Of a stretch of DNA of 23,076 nt, positions 9,165-16,906 are shown piece by piece. The notes under the pieces were generated by a model. The model ran no database searches. It worked only from the letters and a program-made list of their open reading frames with translations, and had not been told where the DNA came from. The DNA lies in contig JARQWU010000169.1 of the NCBI GenBank assembly GCA_040182905.1, forward strand, positions 1-23,076, written 5' to 3'. Source of the stretch: Barthelona sp. PAP020. Lineage: Eukaryota; Metamonada: BaSk clade. How positions within the stretch are numbered: the first letter of the stretch is position 1; each line of letters starts with the position of its first letter. The position numbers and the translations under genes are program-made.

Positions 9165-11042
9165 TTAGCACTCAGAATTATTATTGGCACCATAACTCAA
9201 GAGCATATTAGCAATATCAAGTTGATCATTAAGTTGACTAACAAGAAGTGGAGAAAATCCATCATAAGTACATTTATTGACATGAGCTCCTTTGTCCAAA
9301 AGCATTCTAACCACATCTTTATGCCCATTTTTACAGGCAGTAAACAATGAAGAAGCACCAGTATTCTTACAAAAATTGATGTCAACCCCAAAATCCAACA
9401 ATATCTCAACAATATCAATGTGCCCACAAGAAGAAGCCTCCCAAAGAACGGTTTCGCCCTCATTTCCAGCCTTGATCCATTGTTTAACAAATTCCAATTT
9501 TCCATCACGCACACTATGATATATCGTATCTGTATTGCAATATTCGGAAAAATTATCTGGAACAATAACTTCATATAATCTATGTTTCACATAAGAATCA
9601 CAAATAGCGGACTCAAGTCTTTTCTTTTCTTCCTCGTTATTTTCATCCAAATTATGTTTCTTAAAATAATCACAAACAAGGAGAGAAACACATTTTTTCA
9701 AGTCAGCAATCAACCCATCGAGATACTCAACTATTTCTGAAAACATTGGTCTTTCATCGGGATCAAATTTAAAACAACGAGACATAAACTTATATCCAAT
9801 GGCTAATTCTAATTCTTCACTTTTGAAAGGCAATTCTTTGTTAACTAATTTTATAGGAATTGTTAAACAATTAGAAATTCCTTGAAAAGGCTTAATCATT
9901 GTCATCACTTCAAAGTAAGTTGTTGCAAAAGCCCAACAATCAATGCCAGGATGAGCAAAAATAACATTTTTTGTCAATTCAGGAGGCATATAACAAATGG
10001 TTCCACCGTTAGATAACCTACTATTTCTTACAAAAGAATGAACATGACCAAAATCACAAAGAGCAACAGTTCCATCGATTCTGATCAAAACATTGTCAGG
10101 TTTGACATCAAGATGAATTACACCATTTATATGATAAAACTCAAGTGCAAAACCCAATTGTATCATACTAATCAACTTCTCAAGAACATTCATTTCATGC
10201 ATTTTTCCTCTCAATGTATATGGACAATATTCCATCACAATTCCCCAATTTGTCCCAGATAAATTTTTGCATGTTATACCATACACATTACAAATAAATC
10301 GATGACGAAATTTTGCTCTAATACATTCATCTGTTACTTGCTCTTTCGTTGAATCATTCATTATCTTTACAGCAACATCAGCGTATTGATACTGTCCTAA
10401 ATAAACTTTACCAAAATGACCCTCTCCTAATACTTTTGAAGTACTTAACAACTCAAAATCTAAACAAGGAAGGTCTTTGGTCCTTTGCGAATTTTGTTTC
10501 GAATATAGAATTTCACCTATCTTGTCTGTGTGTGTTTTTATTGACGCAGAAATATCATCAGGAAGTGTTGAAATTGAGATAGATAGTCGGCAGAATATGC
10601 CAGTTAACTCCTTGTTTAGATCATCAAACTTGTTGTGCAAACAACTTAAATTCTCCAAATCATCACTTTCAATCTCAGCTTTACCAAACAAATTGGAAAT
10701 TAATATGTTCCGAATTGTTTCTTTAGCTGTTTCACAACATTCGGAAAAATAATCCAAATTCTCTTGAAATTTACAATCATTCCAATTTTTCGACGATTCT
10801 TCAAAACTGCCAAAAAACCAAAGTATTCTAAAATATAACACAAAAGTTTCTGTTTGCACCTTTCCTATGCTACCAAATCCAATTTTAAGCTCTTCTGCTA
10901 ACTCTAAAATCGATGAATTGTATTTAGAAAGAGATTCAAAGATAGAATTAAAATCTACTTTTTTAAGGAACTCTTGAAACTCCTGAAAATTATTGAATGT
11001 TTTCAAAAGTGAATCTTGGTACTTTTTCAAATCATCCACCAT
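9165..11042 (-). CDS. helical-bundle (MLKL/HeLo-like) TKL-type protein kinase with C-terminal ankyrin repeats
   Basis: The 625-residue protein starts at an ATG and stops at TAA. Residues about 1-185 are an all-helical region whose pattern (long amphipathic helices, then a segment with FDDLNKELTGIF) resembles the four-helix bundle of MLKL/HeLo-type proteins. Residues about 197-450 are a protein kinase: Gly-loop GEGHFGKV near 204, VAVK lysine 226, catalytic loop HLDVKPDN with Asp312 and Asn317, DFG at 330-332, APE-like PPEL. The HRD Arg is Leu311, which is unusual, while the other catalytic residues are present. After a linker (LYEVIVPDNF), residues about 505-625 hold three to four ankyrin repeats, the last one poor and cut short. 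Compared with the fused paralogue it has fewer ankyrin repeats and lacks the second bundle-pseudokinase half. It probably acts as a cytosolic Ser/Thr kinase sensing partners through its ankyrin repeats. Confidence 0.88.
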   Translation of the reverse strand: MVDDLKKYQDSLLKTFNNFQEFQEFLKKVDFNSIFESLSKYNSSILELAEELKIGFGSIGKVQTETFVLYFRILWFFGSFEESSKNWNDCKFQENLDYFSECCETAKETIRNILISNLFGKAEIESDDLENLSCLHNKFDDLNKELTGIFCRLSISISTLPDDISASIKTHTDKIGEILYSKQNSQRTKDLPCLDFELLSTSKVLGEGHFGKVYLGQYQYADVAVKIMNDSTKEQVTDECIRAKFRHRFICNVYGITCKNLSGTNWGIVMEYCPYTLRGKMHEMNVLEKLISMIQLGFALEFYHINGVIHLDVKPDNVLIRIDGTVALCDFGHVHSFVRNSRLSNGGTICYMPPELTKNVIFAHPGIDCWAFATTYFEVMTMIKPFQGISNCLTIPIKLVNKELPFKSEELELAIGYKFMSRCFKFDPDERPMFSEIVEYLDGLIADLKKCVSLLVCDYFKKHNLDENNEEEKKRLESAICDSYVKHRLYEVIVPDNFSEYCNTDTIYHSVRDGKLEFVKQWIKAGNEGETVLWEASSCGHIDIVEILLDFGVDINFCKNTGASSLFTACKNGHKDVVRMLLDKGAHVNKCTYDGFSPLLVSQLNDQLDIANMLLSYGANNNSEC

Positions 11043-11094
11043 TCAAAAAATGACAAAAAAAATAAAATGTAAAGATTTTACAAACATTTTCATA

Positions 11095-11385
11095 AAGAAG
11101 ACATGAATAACCCACATATAGGACAGTAGTTAAGATACAAGCATTACTCGGAGAGTTCAACAAAAGTCGAAGAAACTTCAGATAAGACCTCAAACATAGA
11201 GATGATATAAACAAGAACAATTGTTTGCTTCAAGAATCCTGAATTTGATCCTTTAGGTCACATTCTTTTTTTTAGGCATGAACATCCCAAATCTTCGTCA
11301 TCAAAAAACTTCTAACTATACCAAACTCAACGTAATGAGTTAACATAAAAATAAAAGTCTTTTAAATTTCTGAAAAAGGCTTTCT
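11095..11385 (+). repeat. dispersed spacer block Y, copy 1 (5' flank of the minus-strand kinase gene)
   Basis: The block aligns by eye with 18085-18348, same orientation, over most of its length. Shared stretches include ACAAGCAT, a CTTCAAgAATCCT match, TTTAGG, ACATCC, TAATG and CATAAAAATAAAA. It begins about 53 bp upstream of the ATG of the minus-strand kinase. Its partner ends about 50 bp upstream of the ATG of the plus-strand pseudokinase. One copy therefore faces a gene on its left and the other a gene on its right. This fits an ancestral two-way promoter, although a mobile repeat is also possible. Confidence 0.65.
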
Positions 11386-11497
11386 TTCTGGTTCAAAAGA
11401 ATCAAAATCTTTACATGTATCAACCGGTTAACAAAGATTTCCTTCAATTACAACCATTATTCTTATTCTTTATTAAAACCATTGAAACAATAAAAAA

Positions 11498-11519
11498 TGC
11501 AGAAAGAGAAATTTCTGCA
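11498..11519. other. perfect 8-bp hairpin
   Basis: TGCAGAAA (11498-11505) and TTTCTGCA (11512-11519) are exact reverse complements around a 6-base loop. It stands in the spacer 3' of block Y. It may be a chance palindrome, and no function is assigned. Confidence 0.35.
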
Positions 11520-11699
11520 AAAAAATAAACATTCAAAAAGATTGTCAACAGAAAAAGAAGAATCTCAAAGCATATTCTTATTCAACAAAGATATTACGCA
11601 ATTATCACCAGATTTTCCGTTATTTTTCTTGTAATAATAAAACATGAACTTTACAACTCTATGGTTTGAGAGAAAAGAATCAACCCATGAAAGAAACGA

Positions 11700-11875
11700 C
11701 TAGATGTAAGGGAACCCCCACGGCTCTCAAAATTAAAAAAAAAAAGAGAACGGCAGTTACCCAGAAATTTGACTGCCTAGCTTCTTATTCAGCGAACGAC
11801 TGGGAGTACCGATGTATCAGCACCACTTCCTTAGGGTATTGTAAGAGTATGGCTAAGTGGCTTTAGAATAAAGAA
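11700..11875 (+). ncRNA. candidate structured RNA in a GC-richer island
   Basis: About 170 bases stand out from the AT-rich spacer by their G and C content and lack of long A/T runs, apart from one A11 tract. Complementary arms are visible: GGCAGT (11752-11757) with ACTGCC (11772-11777); CTTCTTATTC (11781-11790) with GAATAAAGAAG (11866-11876, one bulged A), enclosing CCACTT (11823-11828) with AAGTGG (11855-11860). An AAATTTTT at 11887-11894 follows and resembles an Sm site or a terminator run. The segment GTAAGAGTATGGCTAAGTGG weakly recalls the CR-V region of nuclear RNase P RNA, but the span is too short for that RNA. It is not a tRNA or 5S rRNA by eye. A short open frame of 66 codons overlaps but shows no protein character. 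Strand is assumed. Confidence 0.3.
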
Positions 11876-12461
11876 GTTAAGATTTTAAATTTTTCCATAA
11901 ATTAGCCTTGACCACTAATCGGAATCAATCAAAGGTTAATTCCTTTAGGAGTTGAAAAGTTGGTTTTCGGTAAGAAAAAACCTCCTCGCTTCATAAATTG
12001 TATTTTTTTTTTGAAACCACATTAAAATTTGAATAATTTCCTGATTTTATTCCAAAAGGCCTGACTAAAGAATGAAAACAAAAAAAAGCAGAAAAATTGT
12101 CATTTGTGAACAAGTTGCATCTATTCCCAAAAAAAGGAAATTCATAAAACTCATTATAATGACCTTGAGTTAAAAAGAGTGAAAAAAGAATAGCCAAAAT
12201 ATATTCTTGATGGTCAAATGTGAAAATTTGAGGAAAATTTTCTTGTCCCCGTCCTTTTTGTCTTCTACAAAAGCTAAATTTGAGAGGTTCCAACTTGCAC
12301 TTACAAAGATAATATTGTCTTTGAGTTAAAATTAGACTTACATTTACCGATTTTTGTTAATATCTTCAATAATCGTAACCTGAAACAACATAAATAAGTG
12401 TTTGTGAAAAAAAAAGTTTAAATTTTAGCAAAGCAACAAAAAGAATGATCACTTGTTTGTA
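11876..12461. other. spacer without a recognised gene
   Basis: A minus-strand open frame of about 100 codons (11991-12293) lies here but is rich in Phe and Asn from A/T runs and resembles nothing I know. If the cluster is a tandem array, a lost plus-strand pseudokinase gene and spacer block X would be expected between 11385 and 12461. I could not recognise either. Confidence 0.35.
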
Positions 12462-12812
12462 TTAGTACAAAGGAATATATTTTAAAGTTAAGACATAAGT
12501 TCTGGATTTTACACAATTGACAATCAATGTCATTAAGAACTCAGCAATTTCTGAAAACAAAGGTCTTTTGTCAGGATACTCTTGATCAAAAAACTATGTC
12601 CAAGAACCCAATCAATGTTGTCAAAAGGTAACATAAATTTACTTGCCATTTTTATACTAACCAAAGTATCTTTAATACCTTTAAAAGAAACATCTCCTAT
12701 CATAAATGCAAAATAAACAACTCCAAAATGACCAAGAATCGATGCCAGGATGAGCTCTTGAATTATCAACAAAAAGCTCACGTGCAATAAAACGCGTTGT
12801 TCCAATTTTGGA
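12462..12812 (-). pseudogene. relic of a third kinase C-lobe
   Basis: Reading leftward from 12812, three successive frames reproduce a kinase C-lobe. SKIGTTRFIARELF with HPGIDSWSF matches the activation-segment end and the DxW motif. FGVVYFAFMIG and PFDNIDWVLGH follow after a frameshift. PDKRPLFSEIAEFLM follows after another, then a TAA at 12464-12462. The phrases PFDNIDWV and SEIAEFLM are closest to the pseudokinase at 18398-20089. The relic overlaps the last codons of the fused gene in a different frame, where SEIIQ of the second kinase meets SKIG of the relic. This looks like an internal deletion joining two kinase copies. It is not functional. Confidence 0.78.
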
Positions 12813-15800
12813 TAATTTCGGAAAGTTTGGGCCTTTGGGTAGGTATATAATTAAAACAACAAAAAATAAACTTGAACCTAGGAACATCTTTAATATCATC
12901 ATCACGGAACGGATAATCTCCTCTGGAGACATTTAAAGAAACACACATTTCATTCTGAACCCAATTATACGGAATAATTCCCGTCATAACATAAAAATAA
13001 GTTAAACCGAAATCCCAAGAATCAATACCGTAGTTAACAACAGTGCTTAATTCATCAGGATTTGCAAACATTTCTGGAGGCTTAAATCGGTCAGATCCAA
13101 CTTTTGAGGTCCTACTAGCCCGGGAGAAATCAATGAGTGCACATGTACCATCATTGCGGACGAGGACATTTCCGGGATGAATATTTCTATGAATAAATTC
13201 TTTTGAATGACAATAGTGGACAGCCTTTGCCAATTGCAATAAATATCGATCTTTTTCAACATCACTCAACACATTGATAACATCTTCCAAAGTTTCTTGG
13301 TAATCCTCCATTACAATTCCCCAGTCATCATATCTATTGGTGATTCCATAAATACGAGAAATGTAGGGACACTTAAACTTAGGATCAACGCACATTTTAA
13401 TCACATCTTTATATTTTTTCAATTCTTTGAAAATCACAATTTGAACATCAATTGTTTCTGTTTTTTCACTGGTAATGTACCTATACTTGCCTTTCCAAAT
13501 GAAACATCCTTCAAAATCATGTCGTTCTTTACATTCCAATTCATTGTAATCAATTACAATAGGTTGACAATTTTCATCATTTTCATTGTTTTTTTTGTCC
13601 TTCATAGTCTCAGTAAGATTTTCAACAACAGTCTTGAGTTCTTCAATAGAATCAAAGGAATCATCTAATTTTTCCATTTTTGCATCCAGGGTTTGCAATT
13701 TAGTTTCTAATTTTTCAAATTTTTTATCAAAAACTTTCTCAATTTCAAAAGGAATAGATTCAATGATGCCTAAATTCTCAATTTGAACAAACGAAACTAA
13801 GTCTATTTCCAGAGCTTTGGTTTCTTCATGTATTTCAACAATCTCCTTTAAATCTCCATTTCCATCCAATGTTTCCTTGCATTTTCCTCTGTCTGAAAAT
13901 TTGCTCACAATAGAATTAAAATTATCACAATTAGCATTCATTCTATCAAGAAAGCCTTTGAAATTATCATCTGTTTCCAAATTCTGCTGTTGACGCAATA
14001 ATTTTGCAACATTTGTAGTCAACAAAGCAATTCTATAATGAATTTCATAAAGGCTTTCAGAAGCTTTTTCATGCTTTGACAAAAAATCGGTGATACTCAT
14101 AATAAAACCAAAACATTTGGAAAATGAAGAAATATTCTCAAAGAAAGACTTATTCTCTTCAAAAAATGATGAGAGATCTTTAACTTTTGAAATAATAGAA
14201 TCTTTTAAACTATCAAGTGAAAAATCTAAAAATATATTAACAGTGTTATCTTTGAGTATTGTTCTGTCCTCATCAAAATGTCCACATTCAAAACAAATCA
14301 ACAGTGGAGAGACACCATCTTTATCACATCGATCAACATCAGCTCCATGATCCAAAAGCATTTGAGCAACATCAAAATGACCATTTTGACGACTAATGAA
14401 CAATGGAGAGCGACCATCTTTATCACATTGATTGGCATCAACCCCATGATCATCTAAGAGCATTCTGACAACATCAAAATGACCTTCTTGACAACTAATA
14501 AACAATGGAGAGCGACCATCTTTATCACATTGATTGGCATCAACCCCATGATCATCTAAGAGCATTTTGACAACATCAAAATGACCTTTTTGACAACCAA
14601 TATACAATGGAGAGAGACCATCTTTGTCACATTGATTAACATCAACCCCATGATCCTCTAAAAGCATTTTGGCAACATCAAGATGACCTTCTTGACAACT
14701 AATGAACAATGGAGAGCGACCATCTTTATCACATTGATTGGCATCAACCCCATGATCCAACAGCATCTTTACAATATCAAAATAGCCCTTAAAACAACTG
14801 ATATACAACGGCGAAACCCCATCAATCTTGCATTTATTGACGTCAGCACCCCTATCCAAAAGAACTCGAACTACATCAGCATGCCCATTTTCACAGGCAG
14901 TAACCAATGAAGAAACACCAGTATTCTTACAAGAATTGATGTCAACCTCAAAATCTAACAATATCTCAACAATATCACAGTGCCCACAAGAAGAAGCCTC
15001 CCAAAGAATGGTTTCGCCCTCATTTCCAGTCTTGATCCATTGTTTAACAACTTCCAATTTTCCATCACGCACACTATGATATATCGTGTCTGTATTGCAA
15101 TATTCGGAAAAATTATCTGGAACAACAACTTCATATAACCTATGTTTCACATAAGAATCAAAAATGAGAGTAGGAACGATTTTCAAGTCAGCAATCAACC
15201 CATCGAGATACTCAACTATTTCTGAAAACATTGGTCTTTTATCGGGATCACGATTAAAACACTGAGACATAAAATTGTATCCAATGGTCGATACTAATTC
15301 TTCATGTTTAAAAGGCAATTCTCCATTATATAATTTTAGAGGAATTGTACGATCAGGACTTCCTTCAAAAGGCTTAAACATGGTCATCACTTCAAAGTAC
15401 GTTGTTGCAAATGCCCAACAATCAATGCCAGGATGAGCAAACAAATCATTGTTTACCAATTCAGGAGGCATATAACAAATTGTTCCAACTTTAGACATCC
15501 TACTATTTCTTTCAAAAGAACGAACTAGCCCAAAATCGCACAGAGCAATGGTTCCATTTTCTCTGATCAAAACATTCTTTGGATTGACATCTCGATGAAT
15601 CACACCTTCACTATGACAAAACTCAAGTGCAGAAGCCAGTTGTAACATACTGATCAATCTCTCAAGAACAGTCATTTCATACATCTTTTTACTCAGTGTA
15701 TATGGGCAATATTCCATCACAATACCCCAATTTGTCCCAGATAAATTTTTACATGTTATACCATACACTTTGCAAATAAATTGATGAGGAAATGTTGCTC

Positions 15801-16647
15801 TAATACATTCATCTGTTACTTGCTCTTTAGTTGAATCATTCATTATCTTTACAGCAACAACGAAGTTTTGATACTGTCCTAAATAAACAGTGCCATAACC
15901 ACCTGATCCTAATGCCTTTCCTACGGTTATTAGCTCATAATCTATAAAAGGAACCTTGAATCCTGATTTTACACGAAATTTTTCAATTTCGTTAACTTTA
16001 AGTTGTATCTCTTCCATCCTATTCTGACGTTTTACAAGACCCATTTTTGCCACAAGCAAGGACGACATTGTTTCATTCATTTGCAAATCTTGTTTTGAAT
16101 GTAGCATTTCATCCAACTTATCTGTATGAATTTTTATTGCGTGAGAAATATTATCAGGAAGTGGCGAAATGGACAAACACATCCCACTTAATACACTATT
16201 TAAATTCTTATTTAAATTATCAAAATTGTTATGTAAACGAATTAAATTCTCCAAATCAACATTATTAAACTCATTTATACCAAACAAATTGGACTGGACT
16301 CTATTCTTAATTAATTTTTTGGTTTCCTCACAACATTCGAAAAAGTGATCCAAATACCCTTGAAATTTATAATTCTTTAAATTATTTGTTAACAATTCTT
16401 CAAAATTGCCCAAAAACCAAAGAATTCTAAAAAATAATAACACGAAAGTTTCTTTTGGCATTAATTTAAAATTTGAAAATACAAATTGAAGTTCATTTGC
16501 AACATTTAAAATCATTATTTGGTGTTTAGAAAGAGATTTAAAGATAAAACGAAAATCCACCTCTTCAATGAACTGTTGAAAACTGCTATAATCATTGAAC
16601 GTATCCAAAAGTGAACTCTGATATTTTTTGATGAGACTCCTCGACAT
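12778..16647 (-). CDS. dual-module protein: helical bundle, kinase, ankyrin array, helical bundle, pseudokinase
   Basis: I take the ATG at 16647 as the start. The open frame runs 16 codons further upstream but only from a GTG, and the paralogue at 11042 starts at the equivalent place. The protein has 1289 residues. Residues about 1-190 are an MLKL/HeLo-like helical bundle. About 232-490 are a kinase with GSGGYGTV, Lys267, HRDVNPKN (Asp353) and DFG (Asp371); the usual Lys after HRD is Asn. About 535-800 are eight ankyrin repeats. About 805-1000 are a second helical bundle, then a coiled coil to about 1025. About 1035-1285 are a pseudokinase: no Gly-loop, no VAIK Lys, HRN (Asn1155) instead of HRD, DFS at 1173. 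Kinase plus pseudokinase with bundles in one chain recalls RIPK3 and MLKL; that role is inferred. The last codons overlap a kinase relic. Confidence 0.87.
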   Translation of the reverse strand: MSRSLIKKYQSSLLDTFNDYSSFQQFIEEVDFRFIFKSLSKHQIMILNVANELQFVFSNFKLMPKETFVLLFFRILWFLGNFEELLTNNLKNYKFQGYLDHFFECCEETKKLIKNRVQSNLFGINEFNNVDLENLIRLHNNFDNLNKNLNSVLSGMCLSISPLPDNISHAIKIHTDKLDEMLHSKQDLQMNETMSSLLVAKMGLVKRQNRMEEIQLKVNEIEKFRVKSGFKVPFIDYELITVGKALGSGGYGTVYLGQYQNFVVAVKIMNDSTKEQVTDECIRATFPHQFICKVYGITCKNLSGTNWGIVMEYCPYTLSKKMYEMTVLERLISMLQLASALEFCHSEGVIHRDVNPKNVLIRENGTIALCDFGLVRSFERNSRMSKVGTICYMPPELVNNDLFAHPGIDCWAFATTYFEVMTMFKPFEGSPDRTIPLKLYNGELPFKHEELVSTIGYNFMSQCFNRDPDKRPMFSEIVEYLDGLIADLKIVPTLIFDSYVKHRLYEVVVPDNFSEYCNTDTIYHSVRDGKLEVVKQWIKTGNEGETILWEASSCGHCDIVEILLDFEVDINSCKNTGVSSLVTACENGHADVVRVLLDRGADVNKCKIDGVSPLYISCFKGYFDIVKMLLDHGVDANQCDKDGRSPLFISCQEGHLDVAKMLLEDHGVDVNQCDKDGLSPLYIGCQKGHFDVVKMLLDDHGVDANQCDKDGRSPLFISCQEGHFDVVRMLLDDHGVDANQCDKDGRSPLFISRQNGHFDVAQMLLDHGADVDRCDKDGVSPLLICFECGHFDEDRTILKDNTVNIFLDFSLDSLKDSIISKVKDLSSFFEENKSFFENISSFSKCFGFIMSITDFLSKHEKASESLYEIHYRIALLTTNVAKLLRQQQNLETDDNFKGFLDRMNANCDNFNSIVSKFSDRGKCKETLDGNGDLKEIVEIHEETKALEIDLVSFVQIENLGIIESIPFEIEKVFDKKFEKLETKLQTLDAKMEKLDDSFDSIEELKTVVENLTETMKDKKNNENDENCQPIVIDYNELECKERHDFEGCFIWKGKYRYITSEKTETIDVQIVIFKELKKYKDVIKMCVDPKFKCPYISRIYGITNRYDDWGIVMEDYQETLEDVINVLSDVEKDRYLLQLAKAVHYCHSKEFIHRNIHPGNVLVRNDGTCALIDFSRASRTSKVGSDRFKPPEMFANPDELSTVVNYGIDSWDFGLTYFYVMTGIIPYNWVQNEMCVSLNVSRGDYPFRDDDIKDVPRFKFIFCCFNYIPTQRPKLSEIIQNWNNAFYCT
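14411..14816 (-). repeat. near-identical 102-bp tandem ankyrin units
   Basis: Four units begin at 14411, 14513, 14615 and 14717, exactly 102 bp apart, and differ by only a few bases. The next unit, at 14816, is 99 bp away. Each 102-bp unit encodes 34 residues, one more than the normal 33-residue ankyrin repeat. The extra residue sits in the second helix or loop (LLDDHGVD instead of LLDHGVD). The low divergence points to recent unequal exchange inside the gene. Confidence 0.9.
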
Positions 16648-16711
16648 AAAAAAAAAATGGAAAACATCTTTTCTTTTTCTTTTCAAATTTGACACTTTTT
16701 CAAATTCTTAT

Positions 16712-16906
16712 TCAAACAACAAAAAAGTTTTTCGATTTGTACAATTTTACATTGTATTGTTTTAAATTATCACCCTCAAAATTCCTCTCATTCTTTGTCA
16801 TTGTGAAAATAAGTAAATCGTCCCATTTGAATTCAAAATCTCCATCATTCAATGAGAAAATGTGAATATTATTTGACGTTGAAACAGCGCCAAGTGAAGC
16901 AAACAT
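16712..16906 (-). CDS. small open frame with a WD40-blade-like sequence, hypothetical
   Basis: This frame encodes 64 residues from an ATG at 16906, with an in-frame TGA nine bases upstream. Residues about 6-28 (GAVSTSNNIHIFSLNDGDF) look like one WD40 blade and are reminiscent of a blade in the 21007-22184 relic. A single blade cannot fold as a propeller, so this is either a gene fragment or chance. It lies in the 5' region of the fused kinase gene and could also be its untranslated leader. Confidence 0.22.
   Translation of the reverse strand: MFASLGAVSTSNNIHIFSLNDGDFEFKWDDLLIFTMTKNERNFEGDNLKQYNVKLYKSKNFFVV

Noticed and set aside
11766-11850. 5S rRNA, suggested by CTGGGAGTACCGATG
   Set aside because: Only this short stretch resembles the 5S 3' arm; the conserved middle of 5S rRNA and its closing stem are absent.
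11840-11860. Nuclear RNase P RNA CR-V motif
   Set aside because: The match is loose, no convincing CR-I partner is present, and the island is far shorter than known RNase P RNAs.
11991-12293. Minus-strand frame of about 100 codons as a further kinase-family relic
   Set aside because: I found no bundle, kinase or ankyrin motif in any frame of this stretch.
16648-16695. N-terminal extension of the fused kinase protein up to 16695
   Set aside because: The extension begins with GTG and is basic low-complexity sequence; the ATG at 16647 aligns with the start of the paralogue at 11042.
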